From Mantis religiosa (taxonomy: Eukaryota; Arthropoda; Insecta; Mantodea; Mantidae): a stretch of DNA of 64,000 bases. The notes beneath the pieces were generated by a model. That model worked only from the letters and a program-made list of their open reading frames with translations, was not told the origin of the DNA and made no database searches. Below, piece after piece: positions 43,090-54,594 of this stretch. The number at the start of each line of letters is the position of its first letter. Position 1 is the stretch's first letter. Position numbers and translations under genes: made by a program. The DNA lies in assembly GCA_030765055.1 (NCBI GenBank), contig CM060958.1, forward strand, positions 75,846,985 to 75,910,984. The letters run 5' to 3'.

Positions 43090-44060
43090 TCAAAATATAA
43101 CAATTTGTACTTCTGGAAAAGTTCATCCTGGTCTTAGTATATTTTTACTCTGTGAACACCCTTTGTTTAGCTATTTCAAAAAGTTGTAAACTTCATCAGT
43201 ACTTTTTCTTTTAAGTAAACTAAAAGTTTTCTATTTGCTTCTGACAAAAATCTATGCCAACATATTTTATTTAAGAGTATCAAAGAGAAGGCCGATTATC
43301 TGAAAGATCTTATGACCAACAGTGACCAAAAATGCCAATTAAGAATCATTCATTTATTGTAAAAAATATTTTAAAAGTTGAACTGTTGTCTTTTCAGATT
43401 CAAAATTATTTGCTATCCTCTGTAAAACCTGATTGAAATCACTACAGTTTTTTAACCACTTTCACCAATTTTGAATAAGCAATCCATCAGGTATTGTTTG
43501 TAGTGGACATGTCCCAGTTGGAAACAGTGACTAGAGCATAGTTTCTCTTTGGAAGGGTCAAGCTAAATAGAAGAGATTCCAACAATATCAGAAAAAAAAG
43601 TTGTGCTATTAAGACATTTCCTTCAGTGTACTTTGTAGGACTAAACCATGAACAAACACTGCCTAAAACTCAAAATTCTTTTCCATTTTTTGGAAACAAA
43701 TTAAATGTCGGGACAAAATGCTTCCTATGTTCTATCTGAAAAACTTTAAAGAAGTCCAAAAACTGTTTGATTAGCTCACCATTGGCATCCAATAGTGTCT
43801 CAATTATGGTACATTGATATTTTTGTATGGTATTTGTAGTATCATCAATTTGAACTGAAAAAAGTCGTTGTATATCTCCAACTTCATATAAACATCAGTT
43901 ACTCCAAAATACAGTAAAAAACTTTGTTCCATACTATTTTCGAATCCCCAGTGCAGACAGTTATTCTCTGGTTGAACCTATTACTACATTAATGATGATC
44001 TTAAACACTTCTTACATTTTCATTATATTGAGCAACAGTTGTTTTCTTTCACATCAGCAA
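43090..44060 (-). pseudogene. hAT-family (ZMYM1/TTF-like) transposase remnant
   Basis: Minus-strand reading, in order: SVQIDDTTNTIQKYQCTIIE and LLDANGELIKQFLDFFKV (about 43750-43870, the 'QxDDTTDxxxxxQ' catalytic-Asp block of this hAT group), later FNQVLQRIANNFESEKTTVQ (about 43370-43430). The last pieces run to about 43260. Stops are frequent, so it is a fossil. Family membership rests on the similarity of these blocks to TTF/ZMYM1-like hAT proteins. Confidence 0.55.
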
Positions 44061-44069
44061 TGGTATTAT

Positions 44070-47000
44070 GATGCACTGGAAATAGCAGAGTTCGAATGTC
44101 TGTGTAATGACTGATTGATGTTCAAAATTTCACAAAACCAGAACCGTCCTTTTGACACCAAGTAATAAGCAAGGCTTACATAAGCTTTTCCATATAACTA
44201 CCATACAGCCATTCATATTCACTCTACCAAGAACATTTAGAGAGCATTATGTTACATTTCAGTTTTTTTTTCTTCTTATTTTTCGCAAAAAAAAAATGAA
44301 GAATAAGGCTTGGTCTCCTGGATTAATATCACAATCAATCCATGTGAAAATGGTGGTTCATTTCTCCTTTAACTTTAATTAAGTGAAACAGTAAGGATTG
44401 TCAGCGAAACTAGATTCAGAAATAAACAAACACTTTATGCGAGCAGTATTTTTTAGGCTGGCCATTTCATGCAACCTTAACTTATTTGGGATACCAGAAA
44501 CATCCCTACAAGAGTGGGTGACTTGCAAAGGTTGCCTCTCGCAAGGGCAATAAATCAATGGGACTAGTCCTTACACGGAGCTCTCTGTGATTTGCTAAAT
44601 TCCTATTTTGTTAGCTGCATGTTATCCTCAAAACAGGTCTATTTGGCAACATATGGAACGTAACCCTTTTCCCCTCCATGGTACTTTGAAGTTCTCCAGC
44701 CAGGCTGCTGCTTTTGCAGGCACTTTCAGGCCAGAGCCTGAACTTGAATGCAAAAATGTCTATTTACACAGAAATGAACAAATAATAAACCCTTTTAGCT
44801 CTAGTTAGAAGAGTATGACTACTTTTTTTTTAAATTAAAAATTATATTTCTATATATATTCAAACATGTTTTACTACTAATTATTTTTTGCACATGTTAA
44901 TTTGTAGATCCCTTTTACTGGAAACAAACTCTTTTTTGAAGAAAGAATATATGCAAAGATTTCATTGTATTTTACATATTTACACTTAATACATTTATAT
45001 TGCTTTTTCTTTGAACACCTTACACTTCTTCCTCTCTTTTATGGTGATAATGGAGAAAACACACTGTTCAGCATAACAAAGGTCAAATTGCTGCAACTTG
45101 CATTCTGTTTGAATTGTGTGCCCGGAGTGTTCTACACTGTTGACTGAGCATTCAAAGCATATTTTTACTTGACCCTAAATCTTTTTAAAATTATGAAGCA
45201 ACAAAGAGGATGTTACAACATTAGGTAGACTCCTCTGCCACCATGTATGTTTGTGTGATGTGAAGTTTCGATCAGATTATTTACAATATTTTTCCTACAT
45301 TGCAGCAATCGGTTTCCAAGCCCTGTCCTAGCAGGTATATTCGTTAAGTCATAAGTGACGATTCTGTTTACAATAGATATGAGGAGCATTTTTTCTGAAC
45401 TTGATAGTGGACAAAAAGGTGTTTTTACAGAAATTACATTTTTTTATTCTAGGACATAACCTTTAATTACACAAACTTTATTTTTAGCAATACTTAACAT
45501 TATAGTATGGGCCAGTTAAAAATTGCTTGTTTTTTCAAAATTTGATAGAGGACGTGGGCTATGAAACAAGCGAATTTGACTGAACCTTAATTTGCTACTA
45601 GTTTTATTGTTTTTATTACTGTTTTGATTTTATTTTCATTTCTTCATATTTTTATGTACAGTATACAAATTTAATAAATGGCTAAATCACAATAGCTACA
45701 TTAATGAAATAATAGACATTTATAAAAGGTTACAAAATTATTAAATTACTGAATACAGAAATTTAAGAATACAAAGTGATTAAATTAGTAAGTAATAATG
45801 TGTACGCTTATTTTGATATCTTTTTCTCTAAATCTGTCTCTTGCTTTATGGAAATTAGTCCCATCTTGCATGCGGAGCATGTATCAGTGTGATGTTTTCA
45901 ATGAGAAGACCTGTATTTGAATAAAGAGCATATGAATAGTTTTTCCTTTTCTCTTTTTTTGTATTTCCACATTTTTCAATGAGAAGACCTGTATTTGAAT
46001 AAAGAGCATATGAATAGTTTTTCCTTTTCTCTTTTTTTGTATTTCCACATTTTTTTAAATATTTAATTCTGGTGGTAGGTTTAATTCTTGAAGATTTTCA
46101 TTTACTGTAATGGCTTTCTCTGCACCTGTAGCTCTTAATATCATTTTTCACAGCAATGATAAGCTCTTGTCCTTTGCACCAGTTCTATCACCTCCTCAAT
46201 TTCTTTAGGTGAATTCTTAGTAGAATAAAATTTTCTTGCAAGGAGGACAGTCTAATCCTTAGACATGCCTCCTATTCCCTGCAAACTTGCAGCACAGATT
46301 GGTAAAACATCTCCATTTTTCTTTCTGATGCTATATTTAATATTCACAGATTGTTTTCTTTTTGAATTTTCCTCCTTCACTTTCCTTCATTTTGGAGAAT
46401 TAATTGTCATATATTTAAGCAAGAATTTGTCTTGGTCCATTTTATTTAAATGTTTTACTTTATTATGGAAATCATTAATGTCTTCATATAGGTGTGAAGG
46501 CTTCCACAGCCTGTGTCAATGTGGATATCTTGAGTTTCCCGAGAAGGCCGCGTCGTTGTTTGGCTTGTTGCCGACGTTTCCATCATGTTGTGGGCAGATG
46601 ATGCGACCTTCTCCGGAAGCTATAGATGTTCACAATGTCTTCATATGTCAGATCTCCTACTCTGCATTACTTACTTTCCCTCTTTATTGACTTTGATGGA
46701 TAACTTTTAATTCCATAATTATATTTTATGAATGGTTCTTTATGATTAAGTGTTGTAGCTTGAACAAGACTTATCTTCTATTTTTCTTACCACCATTAGA
46801 TACAGTCACAGGAGTCAAACCCTGCACTTTTGTCCATGACTTAGCTTGACTTGGGAGAGACTGGTTCAATCTATGTACATAACAGAGAACATGTTGTACA
46901 AGTGATCCACAAAACGTAACATTCTCTACTGTGTGATGAACAATGGTTTTAAACAATCGCCTATGTTGCAGCAATGCCGCGTTATGCCACGCTATCCTGA

Positions 47001-47080
47001 GTTTGGAACATGTTTGATTGTTAGGTCTTTGTAATACCGCATTGAGAGCGATGTTGATAAAAGGTTCTGAAAGAGTATGT
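44070..47080. other. No gene; small repeats only
   Basis: AT-rich, without convincing exons. It contains a perfect-looking 78-bp tandem duplication at 45899-46054 (unit with AATGAGAAGACCTGTATTTG). A GC-richer stretch at about 46490-46640 includes CCGAGAAGGCCGCGTCGTTG and, on the minus strand, GATGGAAACGTCGGCAAC; it looks like the tail of an unknown dispersed element, which I could not name. Confidence 0.45.
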
Positions 47081-47097
47081 GACAACAGATTTTGTTG

Positions 47098-47526
47098 GAA
47101 AGATTGAGTCAGACTGAAAAATTCAATGCCATAGCCAAGGATTTGAACCAAGGATCTCTGATTGCCGTCCAGCCGCTGTAACCCTTGGAAATTAATTATT
47201 CTGATGTTTCCATTAATTGTACCTAATAGTGGTTAACTATAAAGCCCAGGCCTTAAAGTACTTACACGTTGTAAGTCGCCATTAAGGTAGTTGTCTCATG
47301 TGTTTATTAGAACTCCTAAGTGGTTTACCGGGAAAAACACGAGTCAGTTGAAGAATTTAATGTCATGTTGGCACATTGGCCACAGTAGCTCAAGGGTTAG
47401 AGCGGCTGGACGGCAATCAGAAGATCCGTGGTTCAAATCCTGGCTATGGCATTGAATTTTTCAGTCTGACTCTACCTTTCCATACTTTAGCCTACACACG
47501 GTCAATGTGAAAGAACAATTAATTTC
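47098..47526 (+). mobile_element. tRNA-like foldback SINE (family F), locus 1
   Basis: Flanked by a 15-bp direct repeat CAACAGATTTTGTTG (47083-47097 and 47527-47541). The right part holds a tRNA-like cloverleaf on the plus strand (about 47378-47455: GCCACAGTAGCTCAAGGGTT AGAGC A-box, GTGGTTCAAATCCTGG B-box), then the conserved GGCATTGAATTTTTCAGTCTG tail and a GTCAATGTGAAAGAACAATT end. The left part (47098-47187) is an inverted copy of the tRNA-like segment and its tail. So the locus is a head-to-head inverted dimer inside one target duplication. Confidence 0.75.
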
Positions 47527-47729
47527 CAACAGATTTTGTTGTTGATATAAACCACATACCAAGTATTATTGTCATTCTCTTCGTTTCGAATCAGATAAGT
47601 GCGACAATAATACCAAATGAATAATTTTCTATATCATTTAGCTGCAGGAAGGTTTTGAAATAATGATACGGTTTTTGAGTAGCATTTAATTCCAGAAAAG
47701 CAAGGTCGGATAAGCAGAATATTGCAAAT

Positions 47730-48438
47730 TACGAGGGCTGTTTTTTTTTTCAACCTCCGATCGCTCCATGCCGACGCTATGCGGGCAGCAGAAAGCGGGT
47801 ATGCGCTGTCGGCGACTGCGCAGCTCTCGCACTACACACTCCGCCATTGTTGACATTCAGTCGTCAGTCGGCGTTGTGCTACAGCCACGTAAACGTGGCC
47901 GCCATTATTGATGCTCCCGCCAAGTGCGAATTGCGAAGTGTAATTCGTTTTCTACAGGCTGAAGGCCATAGTGCTGCAGAAATCAATCGGAGTATGAGTC
48001 GTGTGTATGGCGAAAACTTCATGAGTGATGGTGTTGTTCGTGAATGGTGTCGAAAGTTTAAAGATGGTCGTAATGATGTGCATGATGAAGGGGGTCAAGG
48101 ACGCAAATCTGTCGTTTCAGATGACCTGACTTAGCACCCAGTGACTTTCACCTTTTTCCTCAACTGAAGACGTGGCTTGGTGGGAAGTGATTTCAAACCA
48201 ATGAGGACCTTCAAACGAACGTCAAGGACTACTTGAATTCACTGGCGGCAACTTTCTTTGAAGAGGGAATTGAAAAGCTTGTCCACAGATATGACAAATG
48301 TCTCAATCTCTTCGGTATTATGTCGAAAAGTAACCATAAGTGTACTATTCTTATGGCAATAAAATTATTGTTTTATATGAACTTGTGTTTTATTCATAGC
48401 CTATCGGAGGTTGAAAAAAAAAAAAAACGGCCCTCGTA
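47730..48438 (+). mobile_element. Mariner-3, internally deleted
   Basis: Terminal inverted repeats of about 30 bp: ACGAGGGCTGTTTTTTTTTT CAACCTCCGAT and its complement ATCGGAGGTTGAAA...CGGCCCTCGT, with TA at both ends. The transposase N-terminus is intact (47847-48134). It jumps directly, at about 48130, to the C-terminal LAPSDFHLFPQLKTWLGGK block, so the central DDE catalytic domain (about 600 bp) is deleted. It can only have moved with help from a relative. Confidence 0.9.
47850..48410 (+). pseudogene. Mariner transposase with central deletion
   Basis: N-terminal part: CELRSVIRFLQAEGHSAAEI, then GENFMSDGVVREWCRKFKDG and NDVHDEGGQGRKSVVSDDL, which is the first HTH and linker of mariner transposases. 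After the deletion the C-terminal block reads TNEDLQTNVKDYLNSLAATF and EEGIEKLVHRYDKCLNLFG. It resembles the N-terminus of Mariner-1 (AKCELLAVIRI), so the two belong to related lineages. It lacks all three catalytic acids. Confidence 0.85.
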
Positions 48439-48439
48439 T

Positions 48440-49535
48440 CAGCAAACGATGGGTCATGACAGGTGGCAAATCTTTTCATTTAGACTGTGCTCTATCTAGT
48501 TTTGTAAAATCGCTGTGCATGTGCTCCAATAAATGCTCACGATTCACCATGCTATATACACGGCAAATATCGAGTTATGCAAAGTCTGATTTCACAGACT
48601 GATTGGTGGCATCAAAAACATACCAATCCTGCATGTAACTGATTTTCTCAAAATTTGTGTTCTATCGAGTTCTGAACAAATGCTCCTCATATGTTTACAA
48701 CAAAGTAAAAAATATATTTCACAGCATTCCCTTCGTTGATTCGCCAGAAAGACACACATCCCCCACATCATGAAGGTAATTTATGACAGCGTTGGGGCAC
48801 AGAATGTTGCTTTCTCTTTCCACTTACCACTTTTTCTTTCCATCAGAATGTCTTTTATTGGATCTGAATTCGTAGAGATTACGAAAGTCTCAATTATTAT
48901 GCCAAACAATTGCAATTAAAAAAAAAAATACTGGTGGCACTGACCTGTATAATCCTTTGACATATCCAGAACAATCTGATCACCCTAGAAGAAGTTTGTT
49001 GTTTTCCCTCTTTTCTCCCCAAGGTATGCAGTGAAACTGAACGAAGAAGTAACAATCTTACAAATAATCATTTTTTTTTCATATCTTTTCAAAATTAACA
49101 GGCATGGAAAAGTATTATTTCTGCAATCAGTTATTTATTTTTAGTTGATTAAACATTTGTAGTAAGTATTGTTTCACAATACATCACTTACTTTTTAATT
49201 TTTGAGGGAGTAATTTCAAGAGCCTTCCAATTAAAACCTCAAAGGTCCAACTGTCATTGGTTGCAATTGTCTGCAACCTTCTCTGTTGTGCTGGAACAAT
49301 GAACTTCTATATTAAATAGACCAAATAAATAGTAAGGATTGAGAAAAGTTCTATATAGAGCAAAACAAAAGATACTTAAAAACCAGAGCCAAAAAACATT
49401 TTAGAAAGGTCAAATTGAAACAAGAAGCAAGTCAACAGTAGCATTCACTTTTGGAAAGAAAAAATAACTCTGATCCATATCCAAAATTATTAAACGTTGT
49501 GGTAGCACAAACTCATAACATGGCAGAACATCTTA
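48440..49535. other. No gene recognised
   Basis: AT-rich sequence without recognisable exons, RNA genes or repeats. Confidence 0.5.
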
Positions 49536-49539
49536 ATAT

Positions 49540-49972
49540 TGTCGCCGACCACATTTGTTTCGAGGAAGCGCGGCCGACGCACACAGACATATAGTGCTGC
49601 ACGGAGATAAAGAACTTGCCAAAACAGATAAAGATAGCACGGAAATAAAAAGCTTGCCGAAACAGATTAAGATAGATAACTGGAAACTTCTAGTGACATC
49701 TTGATTGATAAACAACATTCTAGAACCATCTGGAATCATGAATGATTGTATAAAAGGAAGCGGCGATTAGTTGGAGCAGAGTCGTAATGAGCGAGTTGTC
49801 ATACAGCTGTGATCTCTTTTGTTTGTCGTCAATGACCTTGGAAGATTATAATTGTGTATGTTACGTAATTCTGCTACTGTAAGGATTGACCAACGTCTAT
49901 TTCTTTGGAAATAAAGAACATTTGGAATTTCCGCAACTTGGACTTTTAATTCTACGAACCTACAAAGTCACA
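49540..49972 (+). mobile_element. Solo LTR (433 bp)
   Basis: Begins TGTCGCC and ends GTCACA, flanked by the 4-bp duplication ATAT (49536-49539 and 49973-49976). It has a good promoter, TATAAAAGG at about 49749-49757, followed 25-30 bp later by a GAGCAGAGTCG-type start region, and an AATAAA polyadenylation signal at 49910-49915. This U3-R-U5 layout without any internal region indicates LTR-LTR recombination. It is not related to either gypsy LTR in the window. The open frame on its minus strand is a shadow. Confidence 0.7.
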
Positions 49973-50109
49973 ATATCAAAATACAAAATCTCACCAGTCA
50001 AGAATTTAATAAAGAAGTTTATTGTTTCACCACCCAGAGAGAAGAATGCGGGCAACTACAACCAATGACAGTTGGATCTTAGGTTGAAAATGGAAGCAAT
50101 AGCTCCGAA

Positions 50110-50960
50110 ACCAATTGACACAAAACTTAAAGTGATGTTTTTGTGTTGGTATGGTTGAGAATAATGATGTAACATCAACTGAAACCAGTCTGTCATTTAC
50201 CCATAAAAAAATTACAAACACTGTTAAGAAAATGGCTAGCTACAATATAAATGAAACCAGTAGAAGCAGAAGAATATACCTTATTAACAAACCTAAGAAT
50301 TAAACAAAACTTAATGATAAATACCACAGGCAGGAATCAGGATTATTTATGGGCTACCCACTTTCACCTTTTTTGGCAAATTTATTTACGAATTCATTTG
50401 AGACACATAAAAATGGTTTTCCCATGGATTTTCAAGGTTTGGTATCAAAATGTTAATGTTATATTTGCAATAGTTCCAAATAGATATTTAGATGATGCAT
50501 TAAAACTGCTCAACCTGTAGGAAAAAGCTATCAAATTCACAGCAGAAAAGAAAGTCAATTGACAATTTCTTGAACCTAAATATCATCAGGAATGACACAA
50601 AGATAAAAGCTGGAATCTACAGAAAGCTAACACAGTCAGAATATTACATAAAAAATCATAGCTATAGCCCGAATACATGCAAATATGTAATAATAATCTT
50701 ACACACAGACTAGTCAACATATCCATGGATAAAGCAAAGTACTACAAAGAGCAAAAAACCATACTTCACATAGCAGAAGAAAATGGATACAACAAAAGTC
50801 TGGTATTCAAGAACAAAAAAGCTAACCTAATGAAAACCATTAAGGAAGCAAACACATTGACCAAAGAAAAAGAAAACACAACATATTCAGTGGATTCATG
50901 TACCACAACATTTAATAAATTCCAACAAATTATATATTACTGTATCTCTTTTGTGTAATA
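50110..50960 (+). pseudogene. Penelope-like element RT fragment
   Basis: Frames alternate: SLSFTHKKITNTVKKM, GLFMGYPLSPFLANLF (about 50345-50395, the PLE 'G(L/T)xMGxPLSPxLANxF' box), WIFKVWYQNVNVIFAIVPNR (RT catalytic box; the YxDD Asp pair reads NV, so lost), AGIYRKLTQSEYYIKNHSYS and ILHIAEENGYNKSLVFKNKK (about 50760-50820). It ends before a GIY-YIG domain. It is a different, older copy than the PLE at 2252-4013. Confidence 0.75.
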
Positions 50961-51775
50961 TGCTTTTGTATCTGTGTGTTCGCTGCTCTGCAATTATTTC
51001 TTGCCCAATAACTACTTCCTGGTATACTTCTCTTAATTTTTTCATTTGTCTTTTTCATTTCTGAAGATTGTTTATCCATGTTTTGTCAGAATGTTTTAAA
51101 GATAACTTATGTTACTTTTGTGATACTGTACGCCTCTTATCTACTGAATTTACTAAATATTCTGGTACAATATTGAATTCATGTCCCATATCCTAAAATA
51201 TGCTACTTTGTAAGTAATTTTATAACTAAATTCTCTTTCTGAATACTGCTAACATATTTAGTAAATTAATCTATGATCGCTGAGAATTGAATCTTGACTC
51301 ACTTTCTAATGTGAAACTTTTATTGCTGATTCAGCTACCACTTATTCCAGTATCTCCCTTGTATCTTAATATCATTAAACCTTCAATCTGATTTGGCATT
51401 GGTGTCAAATTAATGCGTAATTTTAAAATTTTGAATATTCAATTAGGTTGATTTTACTACAGTGGAATTCTATGGATGGCCAAATTGGAAGTGACGAATG
51501 GCCAAGATAAAACTTACCGTGTTCATAGGGGACTTCAATACAATTAATGTGTTGAACAATTAAGTGTATTATATTCACTATTTTATAATTATTGGTGCCA
51601 TTACCAAGGTACTAATCTTGGCTATTAACTGGCTATTAATCTATTTTTCCTTTCATTGAATATGGTTCTTGGAAATATAATATATTGATTTGGTTTCTCT
51701 TGCAGCTGATTGTACTTGGGCAATAATAGATATGACGCATATAATGGATGTGGTTGTGAACACTATTAAACCATT

Positions 51776-52137
51776 TGACTCCTATATTTCCCCGGTAAAC
51801 CACTAGGGGCTCTCGCATCCGAGATACACCGTTATTGGCAACTTACTATCGTAAGTACTTGAGTCCCAGACTTCATCATTTAACTCTTATTATTTTAGTT
51901 AATTGATAGAAATTAATCATTTCTTCACACTAGCCTTATATAGGCTAAGGTCTTTGATAGATAGAGTCAACATGAAAAATTCAATGCCACGGCCTAGTGG
52001 TCAAATGGAGAATTTCATGTCGTGACGGCAAGTTGGCCATGGTAGCTCATGGGTTAGAGCGACTGGACAGAAAACCAGGAGATCCGTGGTTCAAATTCCA
52101 GCCATGGCATTGAATTTTTCATGTTGACTCTATCTCA
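51776..52137. repeat. Family F foldback repeat, locus 2
   Basis: Right side, plus strand: tRNA-like segment at about 52030-52108 (GCCATGGTAGCTCATGGGTT AGAGC ... GTGGTTCAAATTCC ... CCATGGC; a 7-bp acceptor GCCATGG/CCATGGC can form), then GGCATTGAATTTTTCATGTT GACTCTATC. Left side, minus strand: the same tail (from 51957) followed by the conserved modules GCTAGTGTGAAGAAATGATT and GATGAAGTCTGGGACTCAAG. Again an inverted arrangement. Confidence 0.7.
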
Positions 52138-52436
52138 TTTATATGTTAATCTCATAGTAGTTGTCGTATTTTAAGTTGGTGATTGACATTTGCTCAGTCA
52201 CGTGGTAATAACGTGTGAAAAGGAATGAAAACGTCATGACATATCATCGCTGTCACCTAGAAACCAGCAATCCACCAGTCAAAAGCAAATTGTTGCTATT
52301 GCAATCTGGCACGCTTGTCCTATATTGCGATGTCTATCACATTACACCATGTGATTTATGCATGATGATCTTCTATCAGCATGTAGACATTTGCAGTCAG
52401 ACACTGCTATTATTTTTGCTTTGCTAATGAATTAGC

Positions 52437-52772
52437 GTCCTGTGCTGTGGCATAGCAGGCTAAGGCAGCATGCTTGGTCCCTGGCCACGGAAAGCGCCCT
52501 GGGTTCGATCCCACCCATGTGGTGGGGATTTTAGGTCCCGGGTATAGGACTGGTGCGCACTCAGCATCATGAGGAAAGTGAGGAGTTTACGCTAGGCCCT
52601 GGTCACAGAAACCAACATTCCGGCTGGGGGATGCCGAGATGCTGACCACATCTCCTCCCCTTATCGGTTGGATGATCGCCAACCTCTGCCGTGCATAAGT
52701 GGGCGTGAAGCCGGCAGTCGGGTTGGTAGGCCTTGGCCCTCTAAGGGCTGTTGCACCAGTGGTTAACTTTAA
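52437..52772 (+). mobile_element. tRNA-derived SINE-A, complete, 13-bp target duplication
   Basis: A 336-bp body flanked by CTAATGAATTAGC (52424-52436 and 52773-52785). The head has GTGGCATAGCAGGCTAAGGC (A box) and CTGGGTTCGATCCCACC (B box) about 50 bp later. The tail is GGTTGGTAGGCCTTGGCCCT CTAAGGGCTG. The same tail occurs truncated at 648-693. The exact duplication and clean boxes suggest a relatively recent insertion. Confidence 0.9.
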
Positions 52773-52989
52773 CTAATGAATTAGCAGTATCAGAATACCA
52801 TTCGTTCATTGCTCTCTAGTAGGGAATGTTTCACAAGGTGTAAACAGCTTTATATGATTGCAACGTAATTTGTGTTTCAGTAATCATTGGGCATATGCAT
52901 TTGTAGTGAGTAACTTTAATACTTGGCTAATATCATTACTCATGGCAGCCATAAACACTTGTGCTACAGAATCAGACAAAAAGAAACTA

Positions 52990-53250
52990 TATGTGAAGAC
53001 CACGAAAATGCTTTTCAGCATGCAATCCTAATTGAAGAACAAACACGGGAAATTGTTATCTTCTGTAAGAAAATATTTGGGAGAAAAAAGACAGAATGGA
53101 GGTCCAATAATTCCCATTTAAAAGGAATGGACAGATCCTCAGCTGCTATTGGTGTAAGTAAGAATAGCATAGTTAAAATAGGGAAACAGAAATACTCTGT
53201 AGCTCTGACAATCATGAAAAAAGCAGTAGCAACGACAGCAGCAAGTCTGA
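52990..53250 (+). pseudogene. DDE-transposon HTH fragment
   Basis: Plus-strand readings in two frames give EKRQNGGPIIPI (about 53080-53115) and SSAAIGVSKNSIVKIGKQ (about 53132-53190). The pattern 'KNGGPIIPxxxxxxRxAAATGVSxxTVxRI' is the N-terminal HTH of an insect DDE-superfamily endonuclease group (IS630-like). A frameshift lies between the two blocks, and no DDE domain follows. Function lost. Confidence 0.5.
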
Positions 53251-53782
53251 GCTAAGTGGCATGTTCCCACTGGAATAGAACGCATCATTCTGTGCAGGTA
53301 TGGGCCTTTAGTTTCTTTAAATCTGAACTGTAGCTAACCATTTATTTGTTGGTCATTCTGAGGATTTTGTAAATTGCAATTTGAGCCATCTCATTGACTC
53401 CCCCACACAGGATATCAAATAGGATTTTCACCACCTACGTTACATCCATTATGCAAGAACATAGCTATGGAAAATGATGTTATACCTGTCAGGTTTTGAT
53501 TTGTCATGATGGCCCTGGGTCTGGGACAACACTAGCGCTACTAGTGGCATAACTTGAGAGAACTTGGAGCTGGTAGGACCGCTGCATTAGGGTAATAATT
53601 TTTTAGCTTATACCAAATTGAACATTTCACTTTGTTCGGTGAGTATTAAACCTAAATTTTTATAAAGTTACTTTTGTTCAAAAAAATTCAGTGGGGTAAA
53701 GTGCAGCAGTTAATTTTCAATATAAATTTGATAATGGGAAATGTATAGAAAAAATGAGTGGGTTCAACTAAACAAGTTATGT

Positions 53783-54153
53783 ATAAGTTAATTGATGGAA
53801 ATTATTCATTTCTTCACTCTAGCTGTATACAACGATCAATCCAATACCGTAGCCTGTATATGGCTAGTGTGAAGAAATGAATAATTTCCATCAATTAACT
53901 TAAATACCTAATGCGAGTTAAATGATGAAGTCTGGGACTCAAGTACTAACAATAGTAAGTCGCCACAAACGGTGTATTTCGGATGCGAGAGCTTCTAGTG
54001 GTTTACTGGGGAAATATATGAGTCGATTGGAGAATTTAATGTCATGATGGCAAGTTGGCCATGGTAGCTCAATGGGTAAGAGCAACTGGACGAAAACCAG
54101 TAGATCTGTGGTTCAAGACTGGCCGTGGCATTGAATTTTTCATGTTGACTCTA
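53783..54153 (+). repeat. Family F foldback repeat, locus 3
   Basis: Starts with a near-perfect inverted repeat, 53787-53833 against 53858-53907 (AATTGATGGAAATTATTCAT ... ATGAATAATTTCCATCAATT). Next comes the GATGAAGTCTGGGACTCAAG module, then the tRNA-like segment (about 54056-54130; CTGGACGAAAACCAG makes a 4-bp stem with a 7-nt loop holding GAA), and the tail GGCATTGAATTTTTCATGTT GACTCTATC. The B box is eroded (GTGGTTCAAGACTGG). Confidence 0.7.
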
Positions 54154-54346
54154 TCAAAAGTTATATTGCTTATGAAATATATTTATAGATATTTTGGAAG
54201 AGAATTACAGATAACTAAATTACATTCTGCTATTTAATAATTTACCTTGTCATTTTTCTTGAGATAAGGACGTTCCTTAGAGCAACCCAGGATGTCACAA
54301 ATTAGGTAACTGCACACTTAAGAAACTTGTAGACAGTCTTATGATT

Positions 54347-54594
54347 GACATTAATCATTTCTTCCACACTAGCCCTGTGTAGGCTAAGGTTAGGATGAGT
54401 AGAGCCAGGCTGAAAAATTGAATGCCATAGCCAGGATTTGAATCACGGAACACACGTCAGTTGAAGAATTTGACATGACAGCATGTTGGCCATAGTAGCT
54501 CAATGGTTAAACGCAACCAGATGGAAACAGGGAGATCCATGGTTCAAATCCCGGATATGGCATTGAATTTTTCAGTCTGGCACTACTCATCTAA
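54347..54594. mobile_element. Family F foldback SINE, locus 4 (12-bp duplication)
   Basis: A 248-bp insertion bounded by AGTCTTATGATT (54335-54346 and 54595-54606). The left half is a minus-strand 3' part (B-box half, ATTCAATTTTTCAGCCTGGC tail, GCTAGTGTGGAAGAAATGAT end). The right half is a plus-strand tRNA-like segment with its tail. The two arms (54394-54442 and 54540-54590) pair as an inverted repeat. A single duplication enclosing both halves means that they inserted together. Confidence 0.78.

Noticed and set aside
46265..46690. 141-codon plus-strand frame with Phe/Leu-rich start
   Set aside because: Composition typical of AT-rich noise, and its 3' half runs through an unidentified dispersed repeat.
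47378..47455. Possible functional tRNA genes (also at 52030, 54056 and 54488)
   Set aside because: A and B boxes are present, but the stems are imperfect, the anticodon loops vary, and the segments are embedded in repeated elements, so they are SINE heads and not tRNA genes.
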